Part shown: positions 24,201 to 36,666 of the stretch, piece after piece | Layout of the letters: every line of letters begins with the position of its first letter | How positions within the stretch are numbered: the stretch's first letter is position 1 | From: Proteromonas lacertae | Taxonomy: Eukaryota > Sar > Bigyra > Opalinata > Proteromonadidae | Direction: 5' to 3' | Assembly: GCA_002245135.1 (NCBI GenBank) | Contig: NGBS01000583.1 | Location: 248,001-312,000, forward strand | DNA length: 64,000 bases | Made by a program: the position numbers and the translations under genes | The notes under the pieces: model-generated | Database searches by the model: none | Told to the model about the DNA's origin: nothing | Seen by the model: only the letters and a program-made list of their open reading frames with translations

Positions 24201-27200
24201 AATGTGATAATGGTAAGAATAACAGCTTATTAAATATGGTATGGAATATTATTAATATAATCCCTACTATTCCTGATTACTATTTCCAGTTTTATTCTAT
24301 TTTATTTGATGAAAAATCAGTTGAAATTGATTGGGATAAGATATATAGTAAATCATATAATATATTGTTATATCAATTACAGATATTAGATTCATTATTA
24401 TTCCCACAGATTGAATATAATAACTTCAGTGCTTGGACTAATAAGTTCTATAAATTAAATGGATTTGTTGGCTTATATAAACTGTTTTTGAATAATAAAG
24501 AATGGTATTCAGATGAAACTGAATATAAGTCTAAACTGTCAACAATATTAATAAATGTATTATTATAATATTATAATATTATATAGTTAATCTATATCAA
24601 TGTATATTGTATTTATGATAATAAGAAACCAGTACAAATAACCACTACTATTCATGATAAAGACTTAGAATTTGTAAATCCAAATAGAAGTGAATCTGAT
24701 TATTTTAAAGATTTATTGAAAGGAAGACAACTCTTAAATGATAATTCAACATACAATAATGGCAATAACAAAGAGAATGGTAATAATAATAATAAACCAG
24801 AAATAGAGAATGTTGGTGTATTTCCTAACAAAGAAACACTCTCTAAGTTAGTACCAAAACAATACTTCTTAGAATTACAAGATAAAATCAGTGCAAATGA
24901 TTTACAGAAGAAAATAATAGAAGTATTAGTAATAATTAAAGACATGAAAAAGATGAATGAATATAACACCTCATGGATTAAAACTCTATTAGATTTATAT
25001 CAATTAATATTCATCACATATCCAAATATATCAGATGATTGGATTGAAATATTACCTCCTAATTTACTATATAATTTGTTCTTATTAGTTGAAAGTCAAG
25101 ATGAATATTATTTACATTTAGTTGATACTATTTCTATTGTATATATTAAACTATTATTTATTTATATATTATTATTATTATTATATAGATGATTCCTTTT
25201 CTAAATGAATCTCATATCATATTATTAATACAAAACTTATTTGAATCGTTTAATTTGGACACTCATTATAATTGTACAAGTTATGGTTTACACTGTTATT
25301 TCGCCTTATTATGTAGATTATTAGCTAAATTAAACCCCACTCACATATCCACTCAATTAAAAGGATTATTCTCGTTGGATATATTGAAACAAATACTATC
25401 AACAGATGAATCAGATAATACAATATTTAATCAAATAAAAGCAGGTTATATCAAAGTATTCAGCACAATAATTGATATGAATAAATCATTATTAGAAGTA
25501 ACAAATGATAAAGGTGAAAGAGAATGTGTTAATTTATGTAAACATTTAATATATAAGTGTTTATTTGGTCCTCTTGGTAAGAAATTATGTGAAGAAGTAC
25601 CGCTATTTAGAGATAGTCAGATTAGAATGTCGTGTTTGATATTACTAGGAGTGTTGTTGAAATATGAAGATAATCAATTGTTCATATTGAATTACTTCTA
25701 TGATTTCATATATGATACACCAGAAGTATATATTATTTATTTATTTTATTGCTATAGTTGAAAAGATCATGTCGTTCGTCATTAAGAAACAAAGATAATT
25801 ATACAGGTTTAGTAAATCCATGTTGTTTGTGTTATATGAATAGTTTAGTACAACAATTCTTCATGATTCATCAATTCAGAGAATCAATATTGAATAGTAA
25901 AAGTAGATATAGAAATAATGATAATAAAAAGATGAAAGGTAAAAATAATGAAGGTAGAAGTAATGTTATTGATGTTGAGAGTAATAACGGTAAAGAAAAA
26001 GGTAATAATAACCAAAATCAGTGTGATATAGAAGATGACATGTTGTACCAATTACAGAGATTGTTTTTATACCTAAAATATACCAATAGATCAGCTTATA
26101 ATCCAGTTCCATTTATTCGTTCATTTAAAGATGAATCTGGTAATCCAACTGATTATACAATACAACAAGATGCATTTGAATTTTTACAAAACTTAACAGA
26201 TAAAATTGAAGAAGAATTAAAAGGTCAAGGAACAGAGAATTTGGTGAAAGAATTATTCAGTGGAAAAATCAATAATCAGAATAGATGTCATGGTAGTTGT
26301 GGTATTAAAACAAATAGCAGTGAAACATCCTATTTCATATCATTAGATGTAGAAGGACATAAGAATCTGAATGAAAGTTTAACTGAATTTGTAAGCTGGA
26401 ACAACAATCTCTGATTATAACTGTGAGACATGTAAAAAGAAAGTTGATATTACCAGAAGAGCATCCTTTCAAGATTTGAGTAATATAGTAATAATCCATT
26501 TGAAGAGATTTAAATGGAATTATGATACATTTGAAAGAGAAAAGATTAATGATCGATTTGAGTTTCCATTATCATTAGATTTATATCCCTTTTCATCAGA
26601 AGCATTAGGAGATGTTTTACCTACTGATAAAAGAGATCGATCTTATTATTTATATAAACTAAAAGGAATTGTTGTTCATAGTGGAAATGCTGATTCTGGT
26701 CATTATTATAGTTTCATTCAAGACAGAAATACTAATAATTGGTATCAATTTAACGATGAAAGTGTTACTCCATTCAATATTGATGAAGATTTAGAAAGTG
26801 AATGTTATGGTAATGAAACATCTAATGATTATTATCGTCAAGTCGGTAGATGTAGAAATGCATATGTATTAATATATGAAAGAGAGAAATTTTTACCATT
26901 TGAAATAAAAGCATGTAAAGTTCTTCCACAATATATTGAAGATTTGAAGAATGAAATATCTGAAGATAATAATACAAGTTTAAGAGAATATTATATTACA
27001 ACAGGAAACTTTGAGAATTTCATGTTACAATTCTTAAATACAGTTAGTAATTCAACAGTAATAAAGAGTGAAGATTATTATAAGTTATTATCGTTAATGG
27101 GAAGATACATCACTCATCATTTGGTGAATCATAAAATTTCAATGTGCTGTACATTTTTAAATAAATTATCAAGTCTATTCAACGATAATGATAAATATTC

Positions 27201-28340
27201 ATATGAATATATGAAAATAATTATAGAACAACCAATAATCAATAAGAAATTATTCTTCAAATGTTATGATAAAGATGTAAGATCTTATTTTGCATCATTT
27301 ATGTCTGTTTTGATGATCAATTCAATGAGATATGAAATAGAGAATAAGATAATAAATCCTGAAATGTATAAGAAAGATTTATCAAATGAAGATAATAAGT
27401 ATATATATATATATATATATTATTTATATTTATTATAGACCATTAATATATAAATTTTTATATCCATTACTCAGTGAAAAAGTAATAAAAAAGAATATGG
27501 GTAGTGAATTATATACTGAATTATTCTTATTTATTATTCACTTACAACAATCTAAATATTCAAGTGAAGTAAATTTAATGTTATATAACACATTCCACTA
27601 TAAAGATTTCATATACAAAATTCTCAATATAGCAAGTAGTTCTACTAATCTTCACAATGCTGATACTGATAATTATAATAATATTTATCATTCACTTTCA
27701 TTGTTTATATGTTGTTGTGATACTGGTTCTTCTCCACCATTATCACCTTCCAAACAGAGTAATTATTTATATAGAATAAAGACTGAAGATATATTTAGAG
27801 ATATAGATATAGAATTGTTGATTAATCCAATTAGTAATAATTGTCCTGGTATTCAAAACCTATTCCGCCATTTGTGTTATAATAATCGTGAGTATATATA
27901 TATAATTATATTATATTATGATTAGTGGATCAGTTATCGTAATGGCAAATGTATTACTTCATTTCTGGAAACATCAACCTTTTCCACAATATATGTCATC
28001 ATATAAATCATTGTGTAATATTCTATTCACATTGAACGATGAGTTAGATGACTATAGAATGGATTTATTCTTAATAAGTAAAAAAGGAATTTATGATTAT
28101 ATAAAAGATCATTCATTAAATCGTCCTGATATAGTTATTAATACAATGGTAGCATTATTTGAATTATCATCACAGATTCCTTCTTTAGAAAGGAAATTAA
28201 GAATAACAAAGGATAGATGGAATTTCATTGATTCATTCTATTTAAATCGTACTACAGCATCTCCAGCAATATCATCACCATTCCAAATTGAACTTGAACC
28301 ATGTAAGTCTTTATACACAAAGTTTATTGAAAAGAAGTGA
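21235..28340 (+). CDS. Giant ubiquitin-specific protease (USP9X/USP24-like)
   Basis: Roughly 2,290 residues. An N-terminal Tudor/Agenet-like pair (GTIVRLYDERRREN..., WFLGQIISIND) is followed by a long helical solenoid as in USP9X/USP24, a ubiquitin-like stretch, and the catalytic domain from about 25800: Cys box GLVNPCCLCYMNSLVQQ, QQDAFEFLQNL, finger Cys pairs (CHGSCG, CETC), VIIHLKRFKWN, and His box HSGNADSGHYYSFI with WYQFNDE. The Cys box is unusual: PCCLC replaces the normal xGxTC, though the nucleophile Cys remains. Introns 21516..21549, 23701..23728, 24557..24586, 25139..25188, 25726..25757, 27399..27438 and 27892..27925. One +1 break lies within 26391-26412 (EFV then GTTISDYNCETC). The start is unresolved; no ATG in frame precedes PIGTIVRLYD, so upstream exons are likely. 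Confidence 0.8.
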
Positions 28341-28498
28341 GAATTGATGAAAAAATTTATTAATTTCTATATATTACTTTTTTTACAGTTTTATGTTGTG
28401 TTGATGGAATAAAATACAAAATATACAATATATGGGGAAAACACAACTAAAAATATAGTCTTTAAAAGACGATGACTTCTAAAAGAAAAATTTACTTA

Positions 28499-29790
28499 TT
28501 AACTAGACATCTCTTCTCTTATTGTCTCAACAAACTTATGTTGAATCTCTTGATTACTCAATTCTTTCCATTCTCTCCATTTTTCATAATCAAAATTAAA
28601 ACAACCATCATATTCAATCTCTAAATTTGGATCTCTTACTTCTTTCAAATAAGGATGTTCTAATGCTTCACTTACACTTATACGATTGGATGGATTAAAA
28701 GACAAACATTTCATCATCAAATCTATTCCTTCATTTACTTCTTCACCTTTCAAAAAGGATAATTTACGCTTCCAATCAATTGGAGGCAATTTAGGAAGGG
28801 TTCGAAAGAAGTTCTTCAAGTGTTCATCATTAATAAAAGAGATATCTTCTTCTCTTGGACTTCCTAATATCTTTATTATATGTTGAATATGTTCTTGTGG
28901 ACGATTTAATAATTGTTCTTTCTTCTTCATATCATAATCATTATCTTCAACTAACACATCACTTCGACTAATAAATAAAGGATCAATTTTCAATGACTTT
29001 GTATAAGGACTATGTGGTTGAAGTGTTTGGAATAATTCATAGATTAAACATCCTACACTAAATACATCAACTTTACCATTATAATAGCCTTGTTTCATTG
29101 ATAACTCAGGAGCACGATAATTACGAGATACTACTAAGGGGGTTAAATCTTCACTACTTTGAATACCTAAAGATGGATCTGGAGATGATAATATTCGAGG
29201 AATTTGATTGTTAAAGTAATCAGCTGAGATTTGACGAGATAAACCATAATCGATTATTGATACTCGAGGACTATCATCGATTAAAATATTTTCTGGTTTT
29301 ATATCACGATGAACTATATGAGCACTGTGTAAATATAACAAAGTTCTTAAGATTTCATAGATTATGAATTTGATTTGTTTTGTTCCCCATCCTACTATAC
29401 TTGGAGATCTTTCCATTATATATAATAAGTCATGACCTCGAAATTCTTCTACTATGTAAATACCTTTCAAACCTTCTTCTTCTTTGGGTATCATTACATT
29501 TCTATTATATAATAATGTTTCATTTATACATCAATTTGGGAATATTCGGATGTTCCATTCGATGTAAAATTGATATTTCTCTCAAACAGTATAAAGCCAA
29601 GTCCCATTTCGTAAATGCATTAAATACTTCTTTAATTACAACTCTAGAAATTATCAAAATACAATAATAAATACACTTTACCGTTAGATTTATTTTTGGC
29701 TTTGAATACTCTGCCATAACCTCCCTTACCAACTTTAGAAAAATCAGAGTATTGGTTCTTTACAGCTTCTGGTGCTTGAATTATTCCCAT
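28499..29790 (-). CDS. MAPK/CDK-like protein kinase 1, one frame break
   Basis: A CMGC-type kinase of 419 residues: glycine loop VGKGGYGRVF, beta3 VVVIKEV with the ATP Lys, YCLREISIL, catalytic loop HRDIKPENIL, IDYGLS (DYG in place of DFG), an extended activation loop of about 35 residues ending LVVSRNYRAPEL, VDVFSVGCLIYEL, and a CMGC-type insert before ISVSEALEHPYL. There is no TxY motif, so activation differs from classical MAPKs. Intron 29644..29674 (31 nt). A +1 break at about 29515-29530: after KLMYK the frame meets TGA (29520), and skipping one base continues ETLLYNRNVMIPK. Head-to-head with kinase 2 (paralogue) at 30275; a truncated copy lies at 42074. Confidence 0.8.
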
Positions 29791-30274
29791 TGTGCAGTTC
29801 TATCAAAGAAAAAATATTAAAACGTTTTATTGGTCGTTCTACTAAAGTTTCTACTATACAGTTTGAGGCTCGAGACACAATTTTTGGAGTGTTTTGATAC
29901 ATGAAATTATAACATGACAGAAAAAGTATTGAGTATAGATTAATAAAAACTCACCATTAGCAATTAAAAAATCTGCCATAAAGAATACTTGACTAAAAAT
30001 ATGCTAAGTTAAGAATATTATTAAAGAAACACTTTAATTCTTTACTTTACTTTTATAATTTTATATTAATATATCATTAAAGATCATATTCTTTACATAT
30101 TGTACACATTTATTTCTTTTTTGATATTGTGTGAAATATTAAGTATAATAAAAAATAACAGAACAATTTCATATAAAATTGTCATATTTAAGATGTATCA
30201 TTATATAATTCAAATTTTGTTAAATTCAAAACGGGTGTGTAAAACTTTTCATTTACCACAATATTAAAAAAAAC
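29791..30274. promoter_or_regulatory. Divergent region between the two kinase genes
   Basis: 484 nt between the start codons of paralogous, head-to-head kinase genes. AT-rich, with T and A runs and a patch of higher G+C around 29860-29900 (gaggctcgagaca). No coding frame or RNA gene recognised; presumably two promoters. Confidence 0.4.
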
Positions 30275-31608
30275 ATGTCAAGTGATTTAAACTCCATTCC
30301 TTATCCTGAAATATTCGTTAGTTATGCTAATATTAAATATGTATCGAAAGGAGCATATGGTACAATCTATTCAGCTCATGATAGAGAATGTAATCAGTAT
30401 AATACTTTTTATTGTTTAGAGTTGTAATAAAAGTTATAAATTATGCATTTTATAATTGTGCAATGACATTGAGCTGTTTAAGAGAAATGTCAATTTTAAG
30501 ACAACTACACCATCCTAATCTACCAAGATTATTGTATAAAAGTGTTAATTATAAAGTTTATAGTAAAGTATTAAGACCACCAAATGATGACTGTAATTGC
30601 TTATGTTTAATTGAAGAAAATTGTGGTGTTAATCTGACAAGTATAGCGACATCTTCACCTCGTGTTGGTGGCTGGAGTGTTGAACATATAAAGTTCATTA
30701 TTTATCAATTATTTCGTACTTTGAAATATCTCCATGTATTTAGATTATATTTATATAATTATCTAATTTATATTTAATAGAGTGCTCAAATTGTCCACAG
30801 AGATATTAAACCATCCAACATTCTCTTAAACTCCGTACCAAAACTAACATTAATAGATTTTGGTTTAAGCCGTCAAATATCTACTGAATATTTACACGAT
30901 GATCTTCCAACAATTAATAACGCTGATCATACAGCTGGTGTACAAAGAGTAGAAGAATTAACGCCATTAGTAGTGACTAGAAATTATCGTGCTCCTGAAT
31001 TATCATTAAGACAAGGAAGATATGATGGTGCAATTGATGTATTTAGCGTTGGATGTGTGATGTATGAGTTATTACAAACACTTCAACCGCATTCTGATTC
31101 AGTGAAGTTTTTAAATATTTCCCCATTATTTACAAGTAGAAGTGATACAATTATTGAAGGTAAAAAGAATGAAGATAGTGAAACTCCATTAAATCGAATA
31201 TTAGAAAGACCAAAAGAACATATTCAACAGATAATTAGTGTGATTGGAACACCTAATGAGGAAGATTTAGAGTTTATTGTTGATGAAGAATTGAAGAGAA
31301 CTGTTAGAGAATTGAGACATGTTGATCCTGTTAATTGGAATAGAATGCTACCTTATTTAGGAAGTGAAGAAAGTACAGCTGGTGTTGATTTGATGAAGAA
31401 ATGTTTAGAGTTCAATCCTCATAAGAGAATTACTGTAAGTGAAGCATTAGCTCATCCTTATTTGGCTTCTGTTCGAAATGAAGCTGATGAGATTACAGTT
31501 TCTGTTCCAGTAGATTTTGCTTATGAAAATTTTAGGAATTTAGATGATAATATAAAAATGAATGCACTTAAACAGTGTATTGTTCATGAAATAGAGCATT
31601 ATTATTAA
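30275..31608 (+). CDS. MAPK/CDK-like protein kinase 2
   Basis: Paralogue of kinase 1 in opposite orientation, frame intact, 421 residues. Glycine loop SKGAYGTIYSA, beta3 VVIKVI, LREMSILRQLHHPNLPRLLYK, catalytic loop VHRDIKPSNILL, IDFGLS (normal DFG), a long activation loop ending LVVTRNYRAPEL, VFSVGCVMYELLQT, and ITVSEALAHPYL. Introns 30397..30419 (23 nt, the shortest clear intron in the window) and 30736..30780 (45 nt). As in kinase 1 the activation loop lacks TxY. The pair probably arose by inverted duplication and then diverged. Substrates unknown. Confidence 0.85.
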
Positions 31609-31760
31609 ATAATGATTGTACAAGTTATTAATTCATTTTAATTTTAAATTTATTTTGTATTAAGATTATAAAATGATGTGCATAGTCTTTACACAGAGAA
31701 GAAAATAGAATTTTTCAAAATTATTTATCAAACTTGTTTGAGAATTTTAATTTGATTAAA

Positions 31761-33882
31761 ATGAGTGATAGCAGTTCTGATGATGACATTACTTACATTT
31801 TAGAAGACATAGATATAAAAGACGCTGGAAAATTCTTTGATGCTGCAGTTAATGGGAATTTAGAAATAGTGAAAGAAATGGTGGAGAACAAAACTGCAAA
31901 TGTAAATCAAACAGATTCAGATGGCTATACTGCTCTAATACTTGCTTCTTCCTCTGGTCATCTCCCTGTAGTAAAATATCTTTTAGAACAAGGAGCTGAT
32001 CCAACTCAAGTAACCATTGAAACAAGAACAAACGCCTTATTTTTTGCAACAAAATGTGGAGCTTTGGATATAATGTCACTGCTTATTCAACAAGATCACA
32101 GTATAGTAAATTATGTAAATAGTAATGGTGGTATATTCCTTAATTATTATGATGTTTTATAGATACTCCGCTTATTTGGGGATGTTTAGAAAATCAAATA
32201 GATGCTTGTCAATATTTATTATCAGAAGGAGCCAATAGTCGGATCATCAATGGAACTGATAAAACTGTTCCAATGTGTTTATGTCTTATCTCAACAACAC
32301 AAAATTATGATGAAGATAAAGACAAAAGAAAAGCAGAGTTTTTAAAATTAATATTAGAATCGTATATATATATGATTTATTTTCCTAGATATAAAGGTGA
32401 ATTTGATGTAGTAAATTTTGCAGATTGTACAGGTAACACTGCACTACATTATGCTTCATTATCTAGTTCATACCATAGTATAAAAGTGTTATTTGATTTT
32501 GGTGCTGATTTAACTATTAAGAATGATGCTGGTTTAACTGCTTTAGATTGTATTGCAAGGAAGATAGCTCATGGTAAAGATATAGCGACTTGCGATATTT
32601 ATTTATTTCAAACATTAACCAAAAAATGGACAGATTTAGAGAATTTTTCTAGAAATACGTATAGTCATCAATTATTATATATATGTATATTATATAGAAT
32701 GACTGAACTGTTAGAATCTGAAGGATTATCTCCTATAGATGATAATAAGTCGTCGAATAAATCAAAGAAGAATAAAAACAAGAAAAATAAAAAGAAATCT
32801 AACAAAAAGAAACCATCAAAAATTCAAACAACAACAAGTATAAAATATAATAATATTAATGTTTATATAAATAGTAAATGAGATAATATGTGATCATTGT
32901 AGTTATTCACGTACTGAGCCAAAGGTATTAACTTCTATTAGATATAAATGTGATCAATGTCCTGATTATGATTTATGTTCTGATTGTTACCAATCTCATG
33001 ATTTGATTCATCCAATGCATACTTTTACACTATTATCAGTTGATAATAATGATGATATGAAGAAATCTATTCCTATTATAAAGAACAGTAAAATGAGCAT
33101 TGAGACTGAAGAGAAGATGTTGGCAGAAATGATAAATGAAGAGAAAGAAGATGATGAAGTAGTAATAATTGAAGAAGATAATAAAGAGAATGAAGCTGAT
33201 GATGAAAATGATATTTTTGATGAGAAACGGAATATCAAGAAATTGAAAAAAGATAATAAAGAGGAACAAATAAAAGAGGAAGTTATAAAGAGTGATAAAG
33301 TTAAAGTTAAAGAAAAAGAAAAGGAAAAAAAGAAGATTGAAATAAAAAATGAAGAAATCAAATCACAACCAGAAACAATTACAGAATCAAAAAATAAAGA
33401 AGAGAAAGAAAAGAATATAATAACAGAAGAAAAGCCACAATTGGATAATCAACCACCACCACCATCACAACAACAGGAACAATCTCAACAACATATAATT
33501 CATAGTTCTAGTTTTCACAAAGTTCCGGTATTATCCTACAAAGAAGTAGTTCAACAATCCACTCCTGAAGATAATAATTTCCAACTTCAAGATTCAGAAA
33601 TACAACAACAACAACAACAACAACAACATTCCTCCACATTAATAGAAACATTACTACAACCTCCACCATTATCACAACCTCAATTAATACCTCAAACTAT
33701 ACCAATAGAGCAACAAGTACCTCCACTTCCACCACCACAACCACCATTCAATAATAATTATAAACCAATTCCATTACAATCATTATTCCCACAATCACAA
33801 CAACAACAACAACAACAACAACAACCTAATAATAATAATAATATATCAACAACTAATGATAAAATAACAACTCAAAAATCTC

Positions 33883-33913
<31 letters not shown>

Positions 33914-34430
33914 GAATGATAATTCAATAGTGAATGATTCACCTCCAATTGTTCAACCATTGCATTTCCCAACTACTAATGGTGGTTATTCTTATCCAAA
34001 CTCACCTTATAATTTTTATGAATATATAACACAACCACAACAAATAAATACATCTTCTAATCAACTTCAACAACAACAAAACAATTTTCCTGATTCTAGA
34101 GATTTTTATCAACAATCAACTGTTAATTTTACTACACCACCACCAGGATATAGATCTTATAGACTTTTTGAAACTCCTGGTAAATATGATAATCTATTGC
34201 CTAATAAACAACCTGTATTACCTACACTAGAACAAGTAATGAATGATTCATTACAACAGTATCCATTTTTATTACAAACAGGTATAAATCCATTACATAT
34301 GTGTGGTCTTGATTTAGAATCATTAGATTACCAACAATTAGATTATTTACAAGAATTCAGTTTCTCTCTTTTAAAGAAGATATCTGATATGAAAGCAATG
34401 AAGGCAATGCAGTCAAGGTATTATTCATGA
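31761..34430 (+). CDS. Ankyrin-repeat protein with ZZ zinc finger and Gln-rich tail
   Basis: 844 residues. Ankyrin repeats fill residues about 20-250 (DGYTALILASSSGHLPVVKYLLEQGA, TPLIWGCLENQIDACQYLLSEGA, GNTALHYASL). A Lys-rich linker (KKNKNKKNKKKSNKKK) leads to a ZZ-type finger: CDHCSYS, YKCDQCPDYDLCSDCY, H..HPMHTF. A charged Glu/Lys coiled-coil region and a Gln/Pro-rich tail with three poly-Gln runs follow. Introns 32131..32162 (32 nt), 32362..32388 (27), 32659..32697 (39) and 32838..32874 (37). The two middle ones are multiples of three without stops and could be read through. Frame intact. Likely an adaptor in transcription or ubiquitin signalling; function inferred only from domains. Confidence 0.75.
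33601..33912 (+). repeat. CAA repeats coding poly-Gln
   Basis: Three CAA runs, at about 33601-33627, 33796-33822 and 33883-33912, encode 8-10 Gln each inside the ankyrin/ZZ gene. Likely polymorphic. Confidence 0.85.
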
Positions 34431-34521
34431 TAGTTATATTTGTTTTTGTTTTTTGTATTTGTTTTTTGTTGTTCCAAAAATAACAGAAATATATTCGTTT
34501 TGTAATTCATTTTAATTTAAA

Positions 34522-34902
34522 ATGTCTTCGAAGTTGTTAAAGAAGCAATTACAACAGCTACAAAATACATCAATCAGAGATGAAGCACAAAATAATTCAG
34601 ATAAAAGTATTTAAAACTGTTGTAATGATAGAATTGAAAAGAAAGAAATCCAAGAAGGAAGAAACAATCAAAACAAAAATGTTATCATCAAAGTAAAAAT
34701 TCAGAAAAACATAAAAAGATAAAAAGTAATATCATAAAATAACTCTACTGTAGATGTAATGAATAAATCACAAATAGAAGAAGAAATAAGACAAGAAAAT
34801 ATAAAAAGAGCATTAATTTCATTATCTGTTGAAGATAATACAATGAAGACACAATCAAAGAAGAGAAAAATTAGAAAGGAAGAAAATGAGGATGATTTTT
34901 AG
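34522..34902 (+). CDS. Small basic protein, hypothetical, one frame break
   Basis: A Lys-rich 108-residue protein starting MSSKLLKKQLQQLQ and ending KKRKIRKEENEDDF. Introns 34607..34631 (25 nt) and 34726..34753 (28 nt). The frame meets TAA at 34694 after LSSK; skipping one base continues KNSEKHKKIK and the exons then total 109 codons. Composition (basic, with an acidic C-terminal patch) suggests a nucleolar or ribosome-assembly factor, but no family is recognised. Confidence 0.45.
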
Positions 34903-34962
34903 TTTTACTCCATTTCAGTAATAAAAATAGGTGAATAATAATAATAATAATAATATGTTTGT

Positions 34963-35574
34963 TTAATGATATTTTATGACTTTCCCTTTTTCTCTCTTTT
35001 CTTTTCTTTCTTGTCTTCTTTTTTCTTTTGGATCAAGATTTTCTTTACTTGGTTCTTCTGGATCAGGAGTAAATACCCAATTTAATAACGATTTGCCATA
35101 TGTATATATTAAATAAGCTGGAATCTAAGAAAAGAAAGAAGTATTGTTTGAAATATTTTATACTGTTAAGTATAATAACCATGCATATCTTGTAATGATC
35201 GATAATACTATTACAGCACCACATATTGCAAAAACATCAAATGCATATCTAAATGCATATTAAAAGTCATAATATACGATTCAATTGCCATTGTATACAC
35301 CAATGTTTCCATTTTCATTTTCACAAAGTAATAACACAATGTCATTATTGTAATTGGTGTAAGAAAACCAATAAAACCAAAAAAAGTCATATTAGACCAA
35401 TTGAACAGTAGTTTATGAATTATATGAATAACCTGTTATAACAATATAAGCAAAAATACAACAAGAGTTATGAATGTTCCTGTGAAATATGTATCAAACT
35501 TTGCATTAAGTCTGTCTTTCTTTTTTTCTGCGTTATTAGCCTATTAAATATGTTTAATTCATGAAATATACCAT
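34963..35574 (-). CDS. TMEM208: TMEM208/SND2-like ER targeting protein
   Basis: 161 residues. SND2/TMEM208 works in the SRP-independent route for inserting membrane proteins into the ER. The protein starts MANNAEKKKDRLNAKFDTYF, has about four membrane segments (FGFIGFLTPITIMTLCYYF, VFAICGAVIVLSII, WLLYLTIPAYLIYTY among them), and ends with the family's hallmark W(V/I)FTPDPEEPS...KRRQERKEKR tail. Five exons; introns 35541..35571 (31 nt, immediately after the ATG), 35433..35459 (27), 35249..35277 (29) and 35125..35163 (39). Exon 1 is the start codon alone, which I chose because it yields MANN directly. Frame intact. Shares a 69-nt divergent promoter with the MAM33 gene. Confidence 0.75.
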
Positions 35575-35643
35575 AAATACACTTAATACAAAATGATAAT
35601 ACAGACAATACAGTTTGATAGTCAAACTCATTTTATCATTATA
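35575..35643. promoter_or_regulatory. Shared divergent promoter, TMEM208 and MAM33 genes
   Basis: 69 nt between two divergent start codons. It must serve both genes. No motif recognised beyond T and A runs. Confidence 0.4.
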
Positions 35644-36483
35644 ATGAAGTATTTTACAACAAATATACATTCTTATTTATAGTTCTCTTTTCAAATCATC
35701 AGTGCGTTTCTCTCGTCTTGGATTGAAGCAATTTATAAAACCAATAAACCAAGTCCGAACATTTGCTAGTATACCTCCACCAGCAAGTTTCAATCCATCA
35801 CAAAATGGTGAAGATATCGATTCAGATGAAGTACCAGATCTTAAATCAGCTTTTTCTAATTTATATGATGTTTTATCACAATCCTCACTTCCAGATGGTG
35901 AAATGTATAAAGAATGTAAAAGTGAAGTTGAACAACTAATGCAATCATTAAAAGCAAAATATCTTTTTATTATTCTTTTATAAACTATTATATTTTCTTA
36001 ATTCAATTTAATCAAATAAATGTTAGTTATGAAGAAGGAAATCCAGATGTGGAAGTGACAAGAGAATTTCCAGAAGGAAAAATTAAATTAAATTTCAGTG
36101 TAATACAAGGTGAAGACATAAAATTTGGTGAAAGACCAATAGATCCAATCGTTTTATCATATGATTGTACAATTGAAAGAAAGGGTCAAGATTATTCAGC
36201 ATTATTAGACTGTAAAAGTACAATGAATGGCGAAACACAAGTTGAAAAAGCAAGTTTAATAACAAAAGATGAATCTGAAATACCATCACCTTATTTATTA
36301 GAATTTGATCCAACTATTCATGAGGGATTTGTTGAATTACTGGCAAGATGTGGATTTAATGTCCAAACTGTATCTGATATTGTTAGTTTTGCTCGTGCTG
36401 CTAGTGGTGTTGAACAAATAGCATGGGCAGAGGAATGGAAGAATTTTGCATCAAATGGAAAAGTAGATAAAAAAGAAGAATAA
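35644..36483 (+). CDS. Mitochondrial matrix acidic protein (MAM33/p32 family)
   Basis: 245 residues. p32/MAM33 is a trimeric acidic matrix protein linked to mitochondrial ribosome function. The N-terminus MNSLFKSSVRFSRLGLKQF, followed by VRTFAS, is a mitochondrial presequence. The mature part shows VEVTREFPEGKIKLNFSV and the C-terminal LLEFDPTIHEGFVELLARCGF plus WAEEWKNF typical of the family. Intron 35649..35682 (34 nt) splits codon 2. The second intron, 35959..36026 (68 nt), starts ATATCTTTTT and ends TTAG; no GT donor gives an open frame, and AA plus T makes the Asn of KANYEEGNPDVEV. See findings. Frame otherwise intact. Confidence 0.8.
35959..36026 (+). other. Candidate U12-type AT-AG intron in MAM33 gene
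   Basis: 68 nt, starts ATATCTTTTT, contains TTTTCTTAATT (close to the U12 branch TTCCTTAAC) and ends GTTAG. The exons on either side are conserved MAM33 sequence, so the boundaries are constrained within a few bases. Confidence 0.55.
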
Positions 36484-36666
36484 ATTGAGATTAAATTGTT
36501 GTTATTTTTTGTTATTATCTTAGGGAATAGGTATTATTTCACTAAGCTTAGTAATGTTAAGAAGTTATTTAGAAATAATATGCATTTCATTCCTTTCATA
36601 AATAATATAGGCTTGAATTCCTATTCAAATTTATCGTAATTTCTTTTTTTTGTCTTTTCTGAGACA

